A stretch of DNA of 64,000 nt from NCBI GenBank assembly GCA_947447375.1, contig CANFJB010000003.1, forward strand, positions 124,001-188,000, read 5' to 3'. The first letter of the stretch is position 1, and every line of letters begins with the position of its first letter. A program made the position numbers and the translations under genes. A model generated the notes under the pieces. It saw only the letters and a list, made by a program, of their open reading frames with translations. It was not told the DNA's origin and did no database searches. Positions 36,526 to 46,460 of this stretch are shown piece by piece. This DNA comes from Bacteroidota bacterium (GTDB lineage Bacteria > Bacteroidota > Bacteroidia > Flavobacteriales > Flavobacteriaceae).

Positions 36526-37785
36526 ATGGAAATCACAATTATCATTATCTGTTTGATATTATGTGCGTTTTTTTCAGGAATGGAAATTGCTTTCGTTTCT
36601 TCCAATAAAATATATCTTGAAATTGAAAAAAAACAAGATAATTTCCTTTCTCATATTCTAACTAAACTAACCGAAAAACCATCTCAATTCATTGCTACAA
36701 TGCTCATTGGAAATAATGTAGCACTAGTTGTTTACAGTTTTTTCATGGGTGATTTATTAATGCAGTGGTTTATAACTCTAGGAATAGAATTTTCTAGTTT
36801 TGTTAATTTATTGATACAAACAGTACTTTCAACCTTAATAGTATTAATTACTTCTGAATTTTTGCCAAAAGTTTTTTTCCAGATTTATGCGAATAGTTTT
36901 GTGAAGTTTTTCGCCATTCCAGCTTATATTTTCTACCTCATTTTTTATGTAGTTTCTTCTTTTATAATGTGGATTTCAGATACCATTTTAAAACGTTTTT
37001 TTAAAACAGAAGGCGATTTTGTGCCTTTGTTTTTCAGTAAAATTGAACTTGGGAATTATATTTCAGAACAAATGAACCATTTTGAAGATCATGAAACTGT
37101 GGATTCTGAAATTCAAATTTTTCAAAATGCCTTAGAATTTTCGGGAGTAAAAGCTAGAGATATTATGACGCCAAGAACAGAAATTGCTGGCGTGGACGTC
37201 CTTGATTCTGTTGAAGATTTAAAAGAGATGTTTATCAAAACTGGCTATTCAAAAATTATGGTTTACCAAAATTCATTAGATGATTGCATTGGGTACGTTC
37301 ACTCTTTTGAACTTTTTAAAAAGCCAAAAACAATAAAATCAATATTGATTCGTGTAGAATATGTTCCCGAAACTATTTTTATAAAAGAAGCCCTAGATTT
37401 ACTGATTAAGAAACGAAAAAGTGTAGCAGTTGTATTAGATGAATATGGTGGAACGGCAGGAATTATGACTATTGAAGATATTGTGGAAGAGCTTTTTGGT
37501 GAAATTGAAGACGAACACGATTCGGAAGAGATTAGAATTGAACAAGAAATAGAAGAAGGAGTTTTTCTGTTCTCAGCAAGGTTAGATGTTGAATATCTCA
37601 ATCAAACTTATAAACTCAATATTCCCGAAAGTGATTCCTATGGAACTTTAGGCGGTTTTATAGTAGATTATACTAAAGAAATCCCACAAAAAGGAAATAA
37701 AATAAACATTGGAAACTACAATTTTGTCATCGAAGAAGCTTCAAATAATAAAATTGAATTGGTTAAAATGTCTATAATTGACTAA
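36526..37785 (+). CDS. CNNM/CorC-type membrane protein with CBS pair (hemolysin C family)
   Basis: Membrane protein of 419 residues. The N-terminal DUF21/CNNM domain has about four helices (to about residue 170). A CBS pair follows, with VKARDIMTPRTEIAGVDV near 207 and VLDEYGGTAGIMTIEDIVEE near 305, then the CorC/HlyC C-terminal domain with EGVFLFSARLDVEYLN and YGTLGGFIVDYTKEIP. Members bind adenine nucleotides through CBS and are linked to Mg or Co efflux and membrane integrity. A relative, GldE, serves gliding motility, but this copy lies in an Lpt context, not beside gldD. It follows the small membrane gene by 3 bases. Confidence 0.88.
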   Translation: MEITIIIICLILCAFFSGMEIAFVSSNKIYLEIEKKQDNFLSHILTKLTEKPSQFIATMLIGNNVALVVYSFFMGDLLMQWFITLGIEFSSFVNLLIQTVLSTLIVLITSEFLPKVFFQIYANSFVKFFAIPAYIFYLIFYVVSSFIMWISDTILKRFFKTEGDFVPLFFSKIELGNYISEQMNHFEDHETVDSEIQIFQNALEFSGVKARDIMTPRTEIAGVDVLDSVEDLKEMFIKTGYSKIMVYQNSLDDCIGYVHSFELFKKPKTIKSILIRVEYVPETIFIKEALDLLIKKRKSVAVVLDEYGGTAGIMTIEDIVEELFGEIEDEHDSEEIRIEQEIEEGVFLFSARLDVEYLNQTYKLNIPESDSYGTLGGFIVDYTKEIPQKGNKINIGNYNFVIEEASNNKIELVKMSIID

Positions 37786-37854
37786 TATTAAAAAAAATAA
37801 GGTAATTTATTGCAAAATATAACTTTACAACTATTATTATTAAATAGATAATTG

Positions 37855-37862
37855 TATTTTCG
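37855..37862 (+). promoter_or_regulatory. Possible -7 promoter box of the peptidyl-prolyl isomerase gene
   Basis: TATTTTCG differs from TAnnTTTG at one position; TTCG endings are a common variant in flavobacteria. It lies 30 bases before the ATG at 37893. Confidence 0.35.
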
Positions 37863-37892
37863 CAGACAGAATTTTAAATAACAAAATAAAAA

Positions 37893-39989
37893 ATGGCAGT
37901 TTTACAAAAAATCAGACAACGTTCACTTCTTCTAATACTAGTTATTGGTTTTTCATTATTGGCTTTTATAGTTCAAGATTTATATAGAAAAGGCGGTCTA
38001 AGTCAGACTTCAAAAGATGTAGGAAGTATTAATGGAACGGGAATTTCATTTGAAGATTTCAGAATTAAAGTTAGTAATGTAGAAAAAAGTGGGCAAGGAG
38101 TTACTTCAACTCAAGCAGCAAATCAAGTTTGGGATCAAGAGGTTTCAATTGCTTTATTAACCGCCGAATTTGATAAACTTGGAATAAGAGTTGGTGAAAA
38201 TCACATTATGGAGATCTTCAAAGCAGATCAAAATATCGCTCAAAATCCAACTTTCTTAAACGCAGCTGGAAAATTTGATGTAGCAAAATTTAAAGAATTC
38301 TTTAAAGCGAATCCAGATCAAGCTCAAAATTTAAAAGACAGAGAAAAAGATGCAGCTTTAAATGCAAAGTTTCAAATCTATAATTCTTTAATTAAAGCGG
38401 GAGTTTACACAACGGATAGTGAAGGTAAATTTAAATATGGAATGGAAGCCAACAAAGTTAATTTTGACTACGTTTCGGTTTTATTTTCATCTGTAAAAGA
38501 TAGCGAGGTTAAAATTTCTGATGAAGAAATTACAAACTACATGAAAACGAACGAGAAAAAATTCAAAGCTGAAGAATCTCGTGAAATTCAATACGTATTA
38601 ATTGAAGATAAAGCGTCTCCTGAAGACGAAAATGAAGTTAAAGCATCAGTTAATGCATTACTTTCTTCAAGAATTGAATACAACAAAAATACTGGAAAAA
38701 ATGATACATTACCAGGATTTAAAGGAGCTAAAGATGCAATTGATTTTGTAAATGCTAATTCCGACAAACCGTATGATTCAACTTATATTTCTAAAAAAGA
38801 TTTGCCTGCTCAATTTGCAGATCAGTTATTTAACTTAGCTCCAGGTGAAGTTTTTGGACCTTATATGAATAGTAATTATGTATGTCTTTCTAAAAATTTA
38901 GGTAGAAAAGCGGGTGCAAATGCAAAAGCTTCTCACATTTTAATTAGTTATGAGGGAACTCAAGTAGCCAATAAAAAAGAAAAACGTACTAAAGAACAAG
39001 CTAAAGCAAAAGCAGAAATGTTATTGGCTCAAGTTCAAGCAAATCCTTCAAGTTTCATGATGGTGGCTTTAATGAACTCTGACGATTCATCTTCTCAACA
39101 AGGTGGTGATTTAGGTTATTTCGCTCAAGGGCAAATGGTTAAGCCGTTCAATGATTTCGTATTTTCTAATCCAGTTGGAAAAATTGGATTGGTTGAAACT
39201 GATTTCGGTTACCACATTATTAATGTTACCGATAAACAAGATGCTGTTCGTTTAGCTACAATCGCCCAAAAAATCGAACCTTCTGAAGCTACTTCTGATC
39301 AAATTTATACTAAAGCTGTAAAATTTGAAATGGATGCTACTGAAGGAGATTTTGATAAAGTAGCTAAAACTGCAAAACTTCAAACAAATCCTACTATTAA
39401 AGTAAAAGTAATGGACGAGAATTTTGGAATCCTTGGAAACCAAAGACAAATTGTTCGTTGGGCATTTGAAAGTGAAACTAAAATTGGTGATGTAAAAAGA
39501 TTCGAAGTTCCTAATGTTGGAAATGTAATTGCAAAAGTAAAAGCAGTATTTGAAGCTGGTTTAACTCCAATTGCAGACGCAAGACCAATGGTTGAACCAA
39601 TCTTGAAAAACAAGAAAAAAGCCGAAATCATTAAAGCTAAAATGAAAGGTGCTACTTTAGAAGCAATTGCTGCTGCAAATAAAACTCAGGTAAAACCAGC
39701 TCTTGATGTAACTCTTGAAAATCCTACTTTACCAGGTGTTGGTCAAGAAGCTAAAGTAGTTGGAACTGCTTTCGCATTAAAAGGAGATAAAATTTCTGCA
39801 CCAATTGATGGAAACTTAGGAGTTTATGTAGTAAAAACTAAAACAGTATTTACTGCTCCAACTTTGAAAAATTATGCTGATTATGTAGCTAAATTAAAAT
39901 CTCAAAACGCTTCAGCTTCATCTAGAATTATTCCAGCTTTAAAAGTGGATGCTAAAATTGAAGACAACAGATCTCAATTCAACTACTAG
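37893..39989 (+). CDS. Periplasmic peptidyl-prolyl isomerase, PpiD/SurA-like
   Basis: Membrane-anchored chaperone of 698 residues. One N-terminal helix (LLLILVIGFSLLAFIVQDL, about 11-29) is followed by a SurA-N-like chaperone domain (VGSINGTGISFEDFRIKVSN onward). A parvulin rotamase domain runs about 345-450, with ASHILISYEGTQ, QQGGDLGYFAQGQMVKPFND and ETDFGYHIINVTDK. A second, degenerate isomerase-like region follows to the C terminus. It would help fold outer-membrane and secreted proteins in the periplasm. It is separated from the CNNM gene by 107 bases, so it probably has its own promoter, and ends before a strong bidirectional terminator. Confidence 0.92.
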   Translation: MAVLQKIRQRSLLLILVIGFSLLAFIVQDLYRKGGLSQTSKDVGSINGTGISFEDFRIKVSNVEKSGQGVTSTQAANQVWDQEVSIALLTAEFDKLGIRVGENHIMEIFKADQNIAQNPTFLNAAGKFDVAKFKEFFKANPDQAQNLKDREKDAALNAKFQIYNSLIKAGVYTTDSEGKFKYGMEANKVNFDYVSVLFSSVKDSEVKISDEEITNYMKTNEKKFKAEESREIQYVLIEDKASPEDENEVKASVNALLSSRIEYNKNTGKNDTLPGFKGAKDAIDFVNANSDKPYDSTYISKKDLPAQFADQLFNLAPGEVFGPYMNSNYVCLSKNLGRKAGANAKASHILISYEGTQVANKKEKRTKEQAKAKAEMLLAQVQANPSSFMMVALMNSDDSSSQQGGDLGYFAQGQMVKPFNDFVFSNPVGKIGLVETDFGYHIINVTDKQDAVRLATIAQKIEPSEATSDQIYTKAVKFEMDATEGDFDKVAKTAKLQTNPTIKVKVMDENFGILGNQRQIVRWAFESETKIGDVKRFEVPNVGNVIAKVKAVFEAGLTPIADARPMVEPILKNKKKAEIIKAKMKGATLEAIAAANKTQVKPALDVTLENPTLPGVGQEAKVVGTAFALKGDKISAPIDGNLGVYVVKTKTVFTAPTLKNYADYVAKLKSQNASASSRIIPALKVDAKIEDNRSQFNY

Positions 39990-40004
39990 AAATAGTTTAA
40001 CATA

Positions 40005-40036
40005 AAAAAACCCGTCAATTTATTGACGGGTTTTTT
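40005..40036. terminator. Bidirectional terminator between the isomerase and GYDIA kinase genes
   Basis: AAAAAACCCGTCAA and TTGACGGGTTTTTT form a perfect 14-bp stem with loop TTTA. A tracts on one side and T tracts on the other let it work in both directions between convergent genes. Confidence 0.92.
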
Positions 40037-40054
40037 GTTTATAATAAATATCGT

Positions 40055-40966
40055 TTACAAAATCATATCTTTATAAGTAACAATCGTTTTGTATCCTTTG
40101 TTTTCAAAATAAGCAGTTGGATTGTCCTTTGAAACAGCCATTACAAAGTCGCCGCCCCAAGCGCCCAAACTTTTAATTGATCCATCAAAATCAGAAAATA
40201 AATTTTCCTTCACCGTAGGAAGTTCAAGAATTTCACTCATTACTTTTTCATGTTTGTCTAGCAAATCACAAAATTCTTCCAATGAATTTGAATTTAAAAC
40301 GGCTGAGGTAATTTCGTTTAACTTCGGAAATTTATCATCCAAATTCTTCTTGTTTTTATAATAATTTTCAATAGCGGTTTTACTACTTTGCTTCTTATTT
40401 AAGTAAACGAAATAAATGCTATCTGTAAATTCAGGATTGAAATTTACATTTTCAACTATTGGCAAACCATTTTCTAATTGGTATAAAATAGGAGTATTAT
40501 TTTGAGCACATGCAATGTCGTAACCACTTCCTCCAAAACTGTTTTTAAGTAACGTAAAAGCATCAATTTGTAACCATTGAGCAATATTGTTAATTAAAGT
40601 TGATGAAGTTCCTAAACCCCACAACTTTGGAAATGTAAGCACTGTCGAAATCGAATAACCTAATGAGGATTTTAAAAAGTCAGCGTTTAATAAATGTGCT
40701 TCGTGTAAAATCTTAATTAAAGTTTCGCGCTGCGTTAAATTATCAGAAACCTTGAAATTTATAATCTCATCAAAAGAAATAGTTTCTTCAAACCAAATGC
40801 TATTATCGAAATCAAAACTTGTCCAATGAATTTGACTTAAGTCACCAGAATTAACTTTTAAATATTGCCCAAATTTTGTTGGCAATGCCAAACTTTTTGC
40901 TCCGTCAAGAACTAAATATTCGCCTGTAATTAATAGTTTCCCGTTACTGTAAAAAGTTTTTTCCAT
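40055..40966 (-). CDS. GYDIA-family GHMP kinase (candidate phosphomevalonate kinase)
   Basis: Cytosolic GHMP-fold protein of 303 residues. The N-terminal YSNGKLLITGEYLVLDGAKS is typical of the superfamily. The family name-giving motif is SFGGSGYDIACAQ near residue 147. The ATP loop near residue 118 is LWGLGTSSTLINN, and GAWGGDFVMAV near 270 is motif 3. GSGYD-type motifs occur in phosphomevalonate kinases, and the gene directly follows HMG-CoA reductase. The window otherwise has mevalonate kinase and decarboxylase but no phosphomevalonate kinase, so that activity is inferred here, though not proven. A start-to-stop gap of 26 bases suggests co-transcription with the reductase. Confidence 0.82.
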   Translation of the reverse strand: MEKTFYSNGKLLITGEYLVLDGAKSLALPTKFGQYLKVNSGDLSQIHWTSFDFDNSIWFEETISFDEIINFKVSDNLTQRETLIKILHEAHLLNADFLKSSLGYSISTVLTFPKLWGLGTSSTLINNIAQWLQIDAFTLLKNSFGGSGYDIACAQNNTPILYQLENGLPIVENVNFNPEFTDSIYFVYLNKKQSSKTAIENYYKNKKNLDDKFPKLNEITSAVLNSNSLEEFCDLLDKHEKVMSEILELPTVKENLFSDFDGSIKSLGAWGGDFVMAVSKDNPTAYFENKGYKTIVTYKDMIL

Positions 40967-40992
40967 TTTGTTATTGCAAGATACGAAGCAAT

Positions 40993-42309
40993 CTATTTTC
41001 TTAATTTCTCAATAAAATCAACAGCCGCCGAGTGAGAAACTACAGTATCTTTAAAGTGATTTTTTATTAAAACGCGTTCTTCATCAGTTACCTGAAATTG
41101 ATTTAATATATTGTTGAGGTGCATTTTCATATGCCCTTCTTGAATTCCTGTTGTAGTTAAAGAAAGCAAAGCAGCAAAATTTTGTGCTAATCCCGCAACG
41201 GCAACCACTTCCATAAGTTCCTTCGCCGAAGGTTTCTCTAGCATTTCAAGTGATAATTTCACCATTGGATGAAGCGAAGTTAATCCGCCTACTGTTCCTA
41301 AAGCCAATGGGATTTCTATCCAAAAACTGAAAATTCCATCTTCAATTTTGGCGTGCGACAAACTCGAGTAACTACCATTTCTAGAAGCATAAGCATGAAT
41401 TCCAGCTTCTACAGCGCGAAAATCATTTCCAGTTGCCAAAACAACTGCATCAACTCCATTCATGATTCCTTTGTTGTGAGTAACTGCTCTGAATGGTTCT
41501 ATTTCTGCAATTTGAACTGCTTGAACAAATTTTTCAGCGAAAACTTCAGGGTTTTCAATATTTTTATCTGCTAATTCAGCTACTTTACAGGAAACTTCTG
41601 CGCGAACAATGCAATTAGGAACATAATTCGATAAAATACTCATTACAACTTCAATATTTTTTTCACTTTCGGTGAAATTTGAATAAGAAATTGCTTCTTC
41701 TTTTAGTGTTTTTGCAAATTGTTCTAAGCACGAATTAATAAAGTTGGCACCCATGGAATCTTTCGTTTCAAAAGTAGCGTGTAACTGATAGTAATTTGGA
41801 ATTAGGTTGGTTTTATTTCTGAGTTCAATGGATAAAATTCCACCACCTCTTTTTTGCATATTTTTGGTTACACTCTCGGTAGATTTGTAAAATTTATTTT
41901 GAATTTCCTTTAAGAAATTTTCCAATTTTACCCCATCGCCCTTGTATATAAAATGAACTTGACCAATTTTTTCAGTATTTAAAACGGTCGCTTTGAATCC
42001 GCCACGAGTTGACCAATATTTAGCCGATTTTGAAGCTGCAGCCACCACCGAACTTTCCTCAATAGCCATGGGAATAGTTTTGTATTTTCCATTGATAAGA
42101 AAATTGGGAGCAACGCCCAAAGGCAAATAAAAATTGGTGATTGTATTTTCAATGAATTCATCATGCAATTGTTGGATTTTTGAATCTGAATTCCAATATT
42201 TTTTTATAATTGAAATAGCTTCATTCGAATCAGAAAAATAGGTATTTGCAATCCAATTTATCTTCTCTTCTTTTGACAATTTTGAAAATCCAGCAATGGC
42301 ATTGTTCAT
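40993..42309 (-). CDS. mvaA: Hydroxymethylglutaryl-CoA reductase, class II (degradative type)
   Basis: Cytosolic reductase of 438 residues that makes mevalonate from HMG-CoA with reduced pyridine nucleotide. Class II features are visible: LPLGVAPNFLINGKYKTIPM followed by AIEESSVVAAASKSAKYW (catalytic Glu near residue 84), the cofactor region NGVDAVVLATGNDFRAVEAG with TRGGFKATV earlier, and the catalytic His near the C terminus in the GHMKMHLNNI segment. Although the class was first described for mevalonate breakdown, the presence of kinases and decarboxylase argues for a biosynthetic role. It is the first gene of a two-gene unit, with TATATTTG upstream. Confidence 0.94.
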   Translation of the reverse strand: MNNAIAGFSKLSKEEKINWIANTYFSDSNEAISIIKKYWNSDSKIQQLHDEFIENTITNFYLPLGVAPNFLINGKYKTIPMAIEESSVVAAASKSAKYWSTRGGFKATVLNTEKIGQVHFIYKGDGVKLENFLKEIQNKFYKSTESVTKNMQKRGGGILSIELRNKTNLIPNYYQLHATFETKDSMGANFINSCLEQFAKTLKEEAISYSNFTESEKNIEVVMSILSNYVPNCIVRAEVSCKVAELADKNIENPEVFAEKFVQAVQIAEIEPFRAVTHNKGIMNGVDAVVLATGNDFRAVEAGIHAYASRNGSYSSLSHAKIEDGIFSFWIEIPLALGTVGGLTSLHPMVKLSLEMLEKPSAKELMEVVAVAGLAQNFAALLSLTTTGIQEGHMKMHLNNILNQFQVTDEERVLIKNHFKDTVVSHSAAVDFIEKLRK

Positions 42310-42331
42310 CTGTGTAAATTATTAATTCATG

Positions 42332-42339
42332 CAAATATA
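42332..42339 (-). promoter_or_regulatory. -7 promoter box of the HMG-CoA reductase unit
   Basis: On the minus strand TATATTTG followed by C matches TAnnTTTG exactly, 22 bases before the ATG at 42309. No TTG at suitable -33 spacing is seen. Confidence 0.55.
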
Positions 42340-42452
42340 CATTTTCATCAATTCTAAAAAAAAACTTCTCAATGAAATTACATTTTACGAAAAAAAAGGT
42401 GTTAATTTCAGAAATTTTCACTAAAATTGAATGTTTTTTAAAAATACTAATT

Positions 42453-44624
42453 ATGAAATTTATTTACAAATTATCTTTATTATTCCTATTTGCCTCTTTT
42501 TCAATTGTGGCACAGCAAAAAATTACAATTGAGTCCATTTATTCTGGTGCTTTTAGAACAAAAGGAATGGATGATTTACAAGCGCTTAAAAATACAAATC
42601 AATATACAGTATTAAATTTTGATCGTGCTTCTAGAAGTTTTCAAATAGACTTGTATGATTTTGCAACATTAAAAAAAGTAGCGACTTTAATTGATTCAAA
42701 GGATTATAAAGCTCTTCAAGGAATAGACAGTTATACTTTTAGTTCAGATGAAAAAACAATCTTAATAGCAAATGATTCAGATCAAATATTCCGTCATTCA
42801 TTTGTAGCCAATTACTTTTTATTTGATTTAACTTCAAAAAAATTAACCCCTTTATTTGATTTTAAAATTCAGGAACCTACTTTTTCACCTGATGGAACCA
42901 AAATTGCTTTTGCAAAAGAAAATAATCTTTTTGTTTATGATATTGCTTCTAAATCAACGGAGCAAATCACAACCGACGGAGTTAGAAATTCTATAATTAA
43001 TGGTATTACGGATTGGGTTTACGAAGAAGAATTTGCATTTGTAAGAGCATTCGATTGGAGCGCCGATAGTAAGAAATTGGCCTATATTAAATTTGACGAA
43101 AGTCAAGTTCCAGAATTTTCAATGTCAATGTTCCAAAAGGATTTATACCCAACAATTGAAACATTTAAATATCCAAAGGCAGGTGAAAAAAATTCTGAGG
43201 TTTCCCTACATATTTATGATGTTGCTTCAGCAAATACTAAAAATATCGACTTAAAAAACTATTCTGATTTTTATATTGCTAGAATGAAATGGACCAATGA
43301 CAGCAATGTTCTTTGTGCTCAAATATTAAACCGTCATCAAGATAATTTAGATTTACTTTTTATAGATGGGACTTCGGGAACTACAAAAGTGGTGTTGAAC
43401 GAAAAGGACAAAGCCTACGTTGATGTAACGGATAATTTGACATTTTTGAAAGACAACAGTTTCATTTGGACCAGTGAAAAAGACGGTTTCAATCATATTT
43501 ATGTTTATGATAAAAATGGGAAACTAAAAAACCAAGTTACAAAAGGAAATTGGGAAGTAACGAATTACTATGGTTTTGACGAAAAAAACCAAACTATTTT
43601 TTATCAATCAGTAGAAAACGGTTCCATCAATAGAGACGTATACAGAATTGGATTAAATGGAAAAAACAAAGTTAGATTGTCATCTAAAACAGGAACAAGC
43701 AACGCTACTTTTAGTCCGAATTTTCAATATTTCATTACTACTTTTTCAAGCGCAACTCAGCCAACTACCTATACTTTAAACGATGCTAAAAACGGAAAAG
43801 AAATTCAAGTAATTGAAAATAACGAAACTTTAGCAAATAAAATAAAAGCATACAACTTGCCTTCAAAAGAGTTTTTCGTTTTAAAAACAGAAAAAGGAAA
43901 TGAATTGAATGCTTGGATTTTGAAACCTAAAGATTTTGATCCTAATAAAAAATACCCAGTTTTTATGTATCAATATTCTGGTCCAGGATCGCAACAAGTG
44001 AATAACGATTGGAACTCAACTGACGATTATTGGTTCATGATGTTAACACAGCAAGGTTACATTGTGGCTTGCGTTGACGGACGTGGAACTGGATTTAAAG
44101 GAGCCGATTTCAAAAAAGTAACCCAAAAAGAATTAGGTAAATACGAAGTGGAAGACCAAATCGATGCTGCCAAAGTTATCGGGAATTATCCGTTTGTAGA
44201 TAAAACTAGAATCGGTATATTTGGATGGTCGTTTGGCGGTTTTATGGCTTCCAACTGTATAATGAAAGGGAATGATGTATTTAAAATGGCAATTGCAGTT
44301 GCTCCAGTTACCAATTGGAGATTTTATGATAGCATTTATACAGAAAGATACATGCAAACTCCAGCTGAAAATGCAAGTGGATACGATGAAAATTCACCAA
44401 TTAACCACGTTGATAAATTGAAAGGTAAATTTCTTTTAATTCATGGTTCTGGTGACGATAATGTTCATGTACAAAATTCAATGCAAATGATGGAAGCATT
44501 AATTCAAGCCAATAAACAATTTGATTCGCAAATTTATCCTGATAACAATCACGGTATTTATGGTGGAAAAACAAGAATTCAGTTGTATAATAAAATGACT
44601 AATTTTATTTATAACAATTTATAG
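42453..44624 (+). CDS. S9 family dipeptidyl peptidase (DPP IV-like)
   Basis: Exported serine peptidase of 723 residues from the ATG at 42453, chosen over an in-frame start at 42372 because MKFIYKLSLLFLFASFSIVAQQ is a signal peptide. An N-terminal eight-bladed propeller domain (to about 460) contains the DPP IV type EEEFAFVRAFDWSADSKKLA near 190. The C-terminal alpha/beta-hydrolase domain has the nucleophile Ser in IFGWSFGGFMA (about 592), Asp in GSGDDNVHVQN (about 668) and His in DNNHGIYG (about 700). It would release dipeptides from N termini in the periplasm or at the surface. The two POT transporters downstream fit as importers of the products. Confidence 0.93.
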   Translation: MKFIYKLSLLFLFASFSIVAQQKITIESIYSGAFRTKGMDDLQALKNTNQYTVLNFDRASRSFQIDLYDFATLKKVATLIDSKDYKALQGIDSYTFSSDEKTILIANDSDQIFRHSFVANYFLFDLTSKKLTPLFDFKIQEPTFSPDGTKIAFAKENNLFVYDIASKSTEQITTDGVRNSIINGITDWVYEEEFAFVRAFDWSADSKKLAYIKFDESQVPEFSMSMFQKDLYPTIETFKYPKAGEKNSEVSLHIYDVASANTKNIDLKNYSDFYIARMKWTNDSNVLCAQILNRHQDNLDLLFIDGTSGTTKVVLNEKDKAYVDVTDNLTFLKDNSFIWTSEKDGFNHIYVYDKNGKLKNQVTKGNWEVTNYYGFDEKNQTIFYQSVENGSINRDVYRIGLNGKNKVRLSSKTGTSNATFSPNFQYFITTFSSATQPTTYTLNDAKNGKEIQVIENNETLANKIKAYNLPSKEFFVLKTEKGNELNAWILKPKDFDPNKKYPVFMYQYSGPGSQQVNNDWNSTDDYWFMMLTQQGYIVACVDGRGTGFKGADFKKVTQKELGKYEVEDQIDAAKVIGNYPFVDKTRIGIFGWSFGGFMASNCIMKGNDVFKMAIAVAPVTNWRFYDSIYTERYMQTPAENASGYDENSPINHVDKLKGKFLLIHGSGDDNVHVQNSMQMMEALIQANKQFDSQIYPDNNHGIYGGKTRIQLYNKMTNFIYNNL

Positions 44625-44690
44625 TAGTATATTTAACCTTTTATAATCAATCAAAAATCAACCAAAACTAAATTAACTAATAACAAAAAA

Positions 44691-46385
44691 ATGAGTGAAA
44701 CAGCAGTAAAATCGGCACATCCAAAAGGACTTTGGGTATTATTTGGAACAGAAATGTGGGAACGTTTCAATTTCTACGGAATGCGAGCAATCTTAACTTT
44801 GTTTTTAATCAATTCATTAATGATGAAAGAAGCAGACGCTTCAATTATTTATGGTGGATTCTTAGGACTTTGTTATTTAACCCCAATGTTGGGTGGATTT
44901 ATTTCTGATCGTTTCTTTGGAAACAGAAACTGTATTTTATTGGGCGGTTTAATGATGGCTGCGGGACAATTTATGTTGTTTACAAGTGCAAGTGTCTTTG
45001 GAACAAATTTAAGTTTGGCGACCACTTTAATGTGGTCAGCATTAGGAGTTATCATTTTTGGAAATGGTTTCTTTAAACCAAATATTTCTTCAATGGTAGG
45101 AAGTTTGTATCCAAAACAAGAAAAAAGTAAATTGGATACTGCCTTCACAATTTTCTACATGGGGATTAATTTAGGTGCATTTTTAGGCCAAACAATTTGC
45201 CCATTAGTTGGGGATGTTGTTGATGGTGGTGGAGTGAGAGACGTTCATGCTTTTAAATGGGGTTTCTTAGCAGCATCAATCGCTATGTTAATCGGAACAT
45301 TAGTGTTTTATGTACTTAAAAATAAATATGTTGTAACTCCAGAAGGAAAACCTTTAGGAGGATTGCCTTCAAAAAATGAAGCCTCAGATTATGAAGAAGG
45401 AGAAGCTCAAAAAGCAGTTTTTACAAATACTTCTTTAGTGGTTGCAGTTATTGCTTTCATTGGGTTGTTCTTCACATTTCAATATTTATTAGACGGTGAT
45501 AATTTTATTAAAACAATCATTTATCCAATTATTTACGCAAGTGGAATTACGCTTGCAGGATTGATTATTTCTGATAGCTCTTTAACAAAAATTGAAAGAG
45601 ATAGAATTTTGGTTATCTATATTGTTGCCTTTTTTATCATCTTTTTCTGGGCCGCATTCGAACAAGCAGGATCTTCTTTGACCTTTATTGCCGATAACCA
45701 AACCGATAGAACTTTTATGTTCGGTTGGAAAATGCCAGCATCTATGATTCAAGTATTTAACGGAGTATTTGTATTTGCATTTGCATTGCCATTTAGTATT
45801 TTATGGGATAAATTAAGAGCAAGTGGAAGAGAGCCAATTTCTCCAGTAAAACAATCAATCGGATTAGGATTAATAGCTGTGAGTTATTTTATTATAGCTT
45901 ATAATGTAAAAGACCTTGGAAATAGCGGACTTTTAGGAATTAAGTGGCTAATATTATTATACTTAATTCAAACATTTGCTGAATTGTGTTTATCACCAAT
46001 CGGATTATCATTAGTAGGTAAATTATCTCCAAAACGTTTTGCTTCCTTATTATTTGGAGTTTTCTTCTTGTCAAATGCTGCAGGTTATGCATTAGCAGGA
46101 ACTTTAGGGTCTATTTTACCAGCAACGGGAGATAAATTTGCAAAAGCACAAGAATTAGGAGTTGATTTACAAGGAGTTTTAAACAAAACTATAGTTCCTA
46201 CTGCAGATCAATTAAAGTTATTAGCTGACAACCAAATTAGTGCAGTAAATCCATCTTTTGTTGGTTTTGAAATTCATAACCTTTTCGAATTTTTCATGGT
46301 ATTTGTTGTGCTAACAGGAATTGCTTCAATAACTTTATTTGCATTAACACCAGTATTGAAAAAAATGATGCACGGCGTTCGTTAA
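44691..46385 (+). CDS. POT/PTR family peptide MFS transporter, copy 1
   Basis: Inner-membrane proton-coupled oligopeptide transporter of 564 residues with 12-14 helices. The family motif is in ALGVIIFGNGFFKPNISSMV near residue 125, and LWVLFGTEMWERFNFYGMRA near the start carries the ExxER-like proton-coupling motif (E-M-W-E-R-F). FIIFFWAAFEQAGSSLTF is the helix-7 signature. Di- and tripeptides are the expected cargo. It is longer than copy 2 because of an extended loop near the C terminus (about residues 470-525). It begins 66 bases after the dipeptidyl peptidase. Confidence 0.94.
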   Translation: MSETAVKSAHPKGLWVLFGTEMWERFNFYGMRAILTLFLINSLMMKEADASIIYGGFLGLCYLTPMLGGFISDRFFGNRNCILLGGLMMAAGQFMLFTSASVFGTNLSLATTLMWSALGVIIFGNGFFKPNISSMVGSLYPKQEKSKLDTAFTIFYMGINLGAFLGQTICPLVGDVVDGGGVRDVHAFKWGFLAASIAMLIGTLVFYVLKNKYVVTPEGKPLGGLPSKNEASDYEEGEAQKAVFTNTSLVVAVIAFIGLFFTFQYLLDGDNFIKTIIYPIIYASGITLAGLIISDSSLTKIERDRILVIYIVAFFIIFFWAAFEQAGSSLTFIADNQTDRTFMFGWKMPASMIQVFNGVFVFAFALPFSILWDKLRASGREPISPVKQSIGLGLIAVSYFIIAYNVKDLGNSGLLGIKWLILLYLIQTFAELCLSPIGLSLVGKLSPKRFASLLFGVFFLSNAAGYALAGTLGSILPATGDKFAKAQELGVDLQGVLNKTIVPTADQLKLLADNQISAVNPSFVGFEIHNLFEFFMVFVVLTGIASITLFALTPVLKKMMHGVR

Positions 46386-46410
46386 TCATTCTAAAATATT
46401 TTATACCTTT

Positions 46411-46445
46411 CAAACCTACAAGAATTCTTGTAGGTTTGTTTTTTT
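46411..46445 (+). terminator. Terminator between the two peptide transporter genes
   Basis: A perfect 28-base palindrome (CAAACCTACAAGAA with TTCTTGTAGGTTTG) is followed by seven T. It lies 25 bases after copy 1 and 15 bases before copy 2, so read-through may be partial. Confidence 0.85.
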
Positions 46446-46460
46446 AATAAATAAATAAAA

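Noticed and set aside
42372..42453. Longer start for the dipeptidyl peptidase
   Set aside because: The added 27 residues precede a normal signal peptide starting at 42453.
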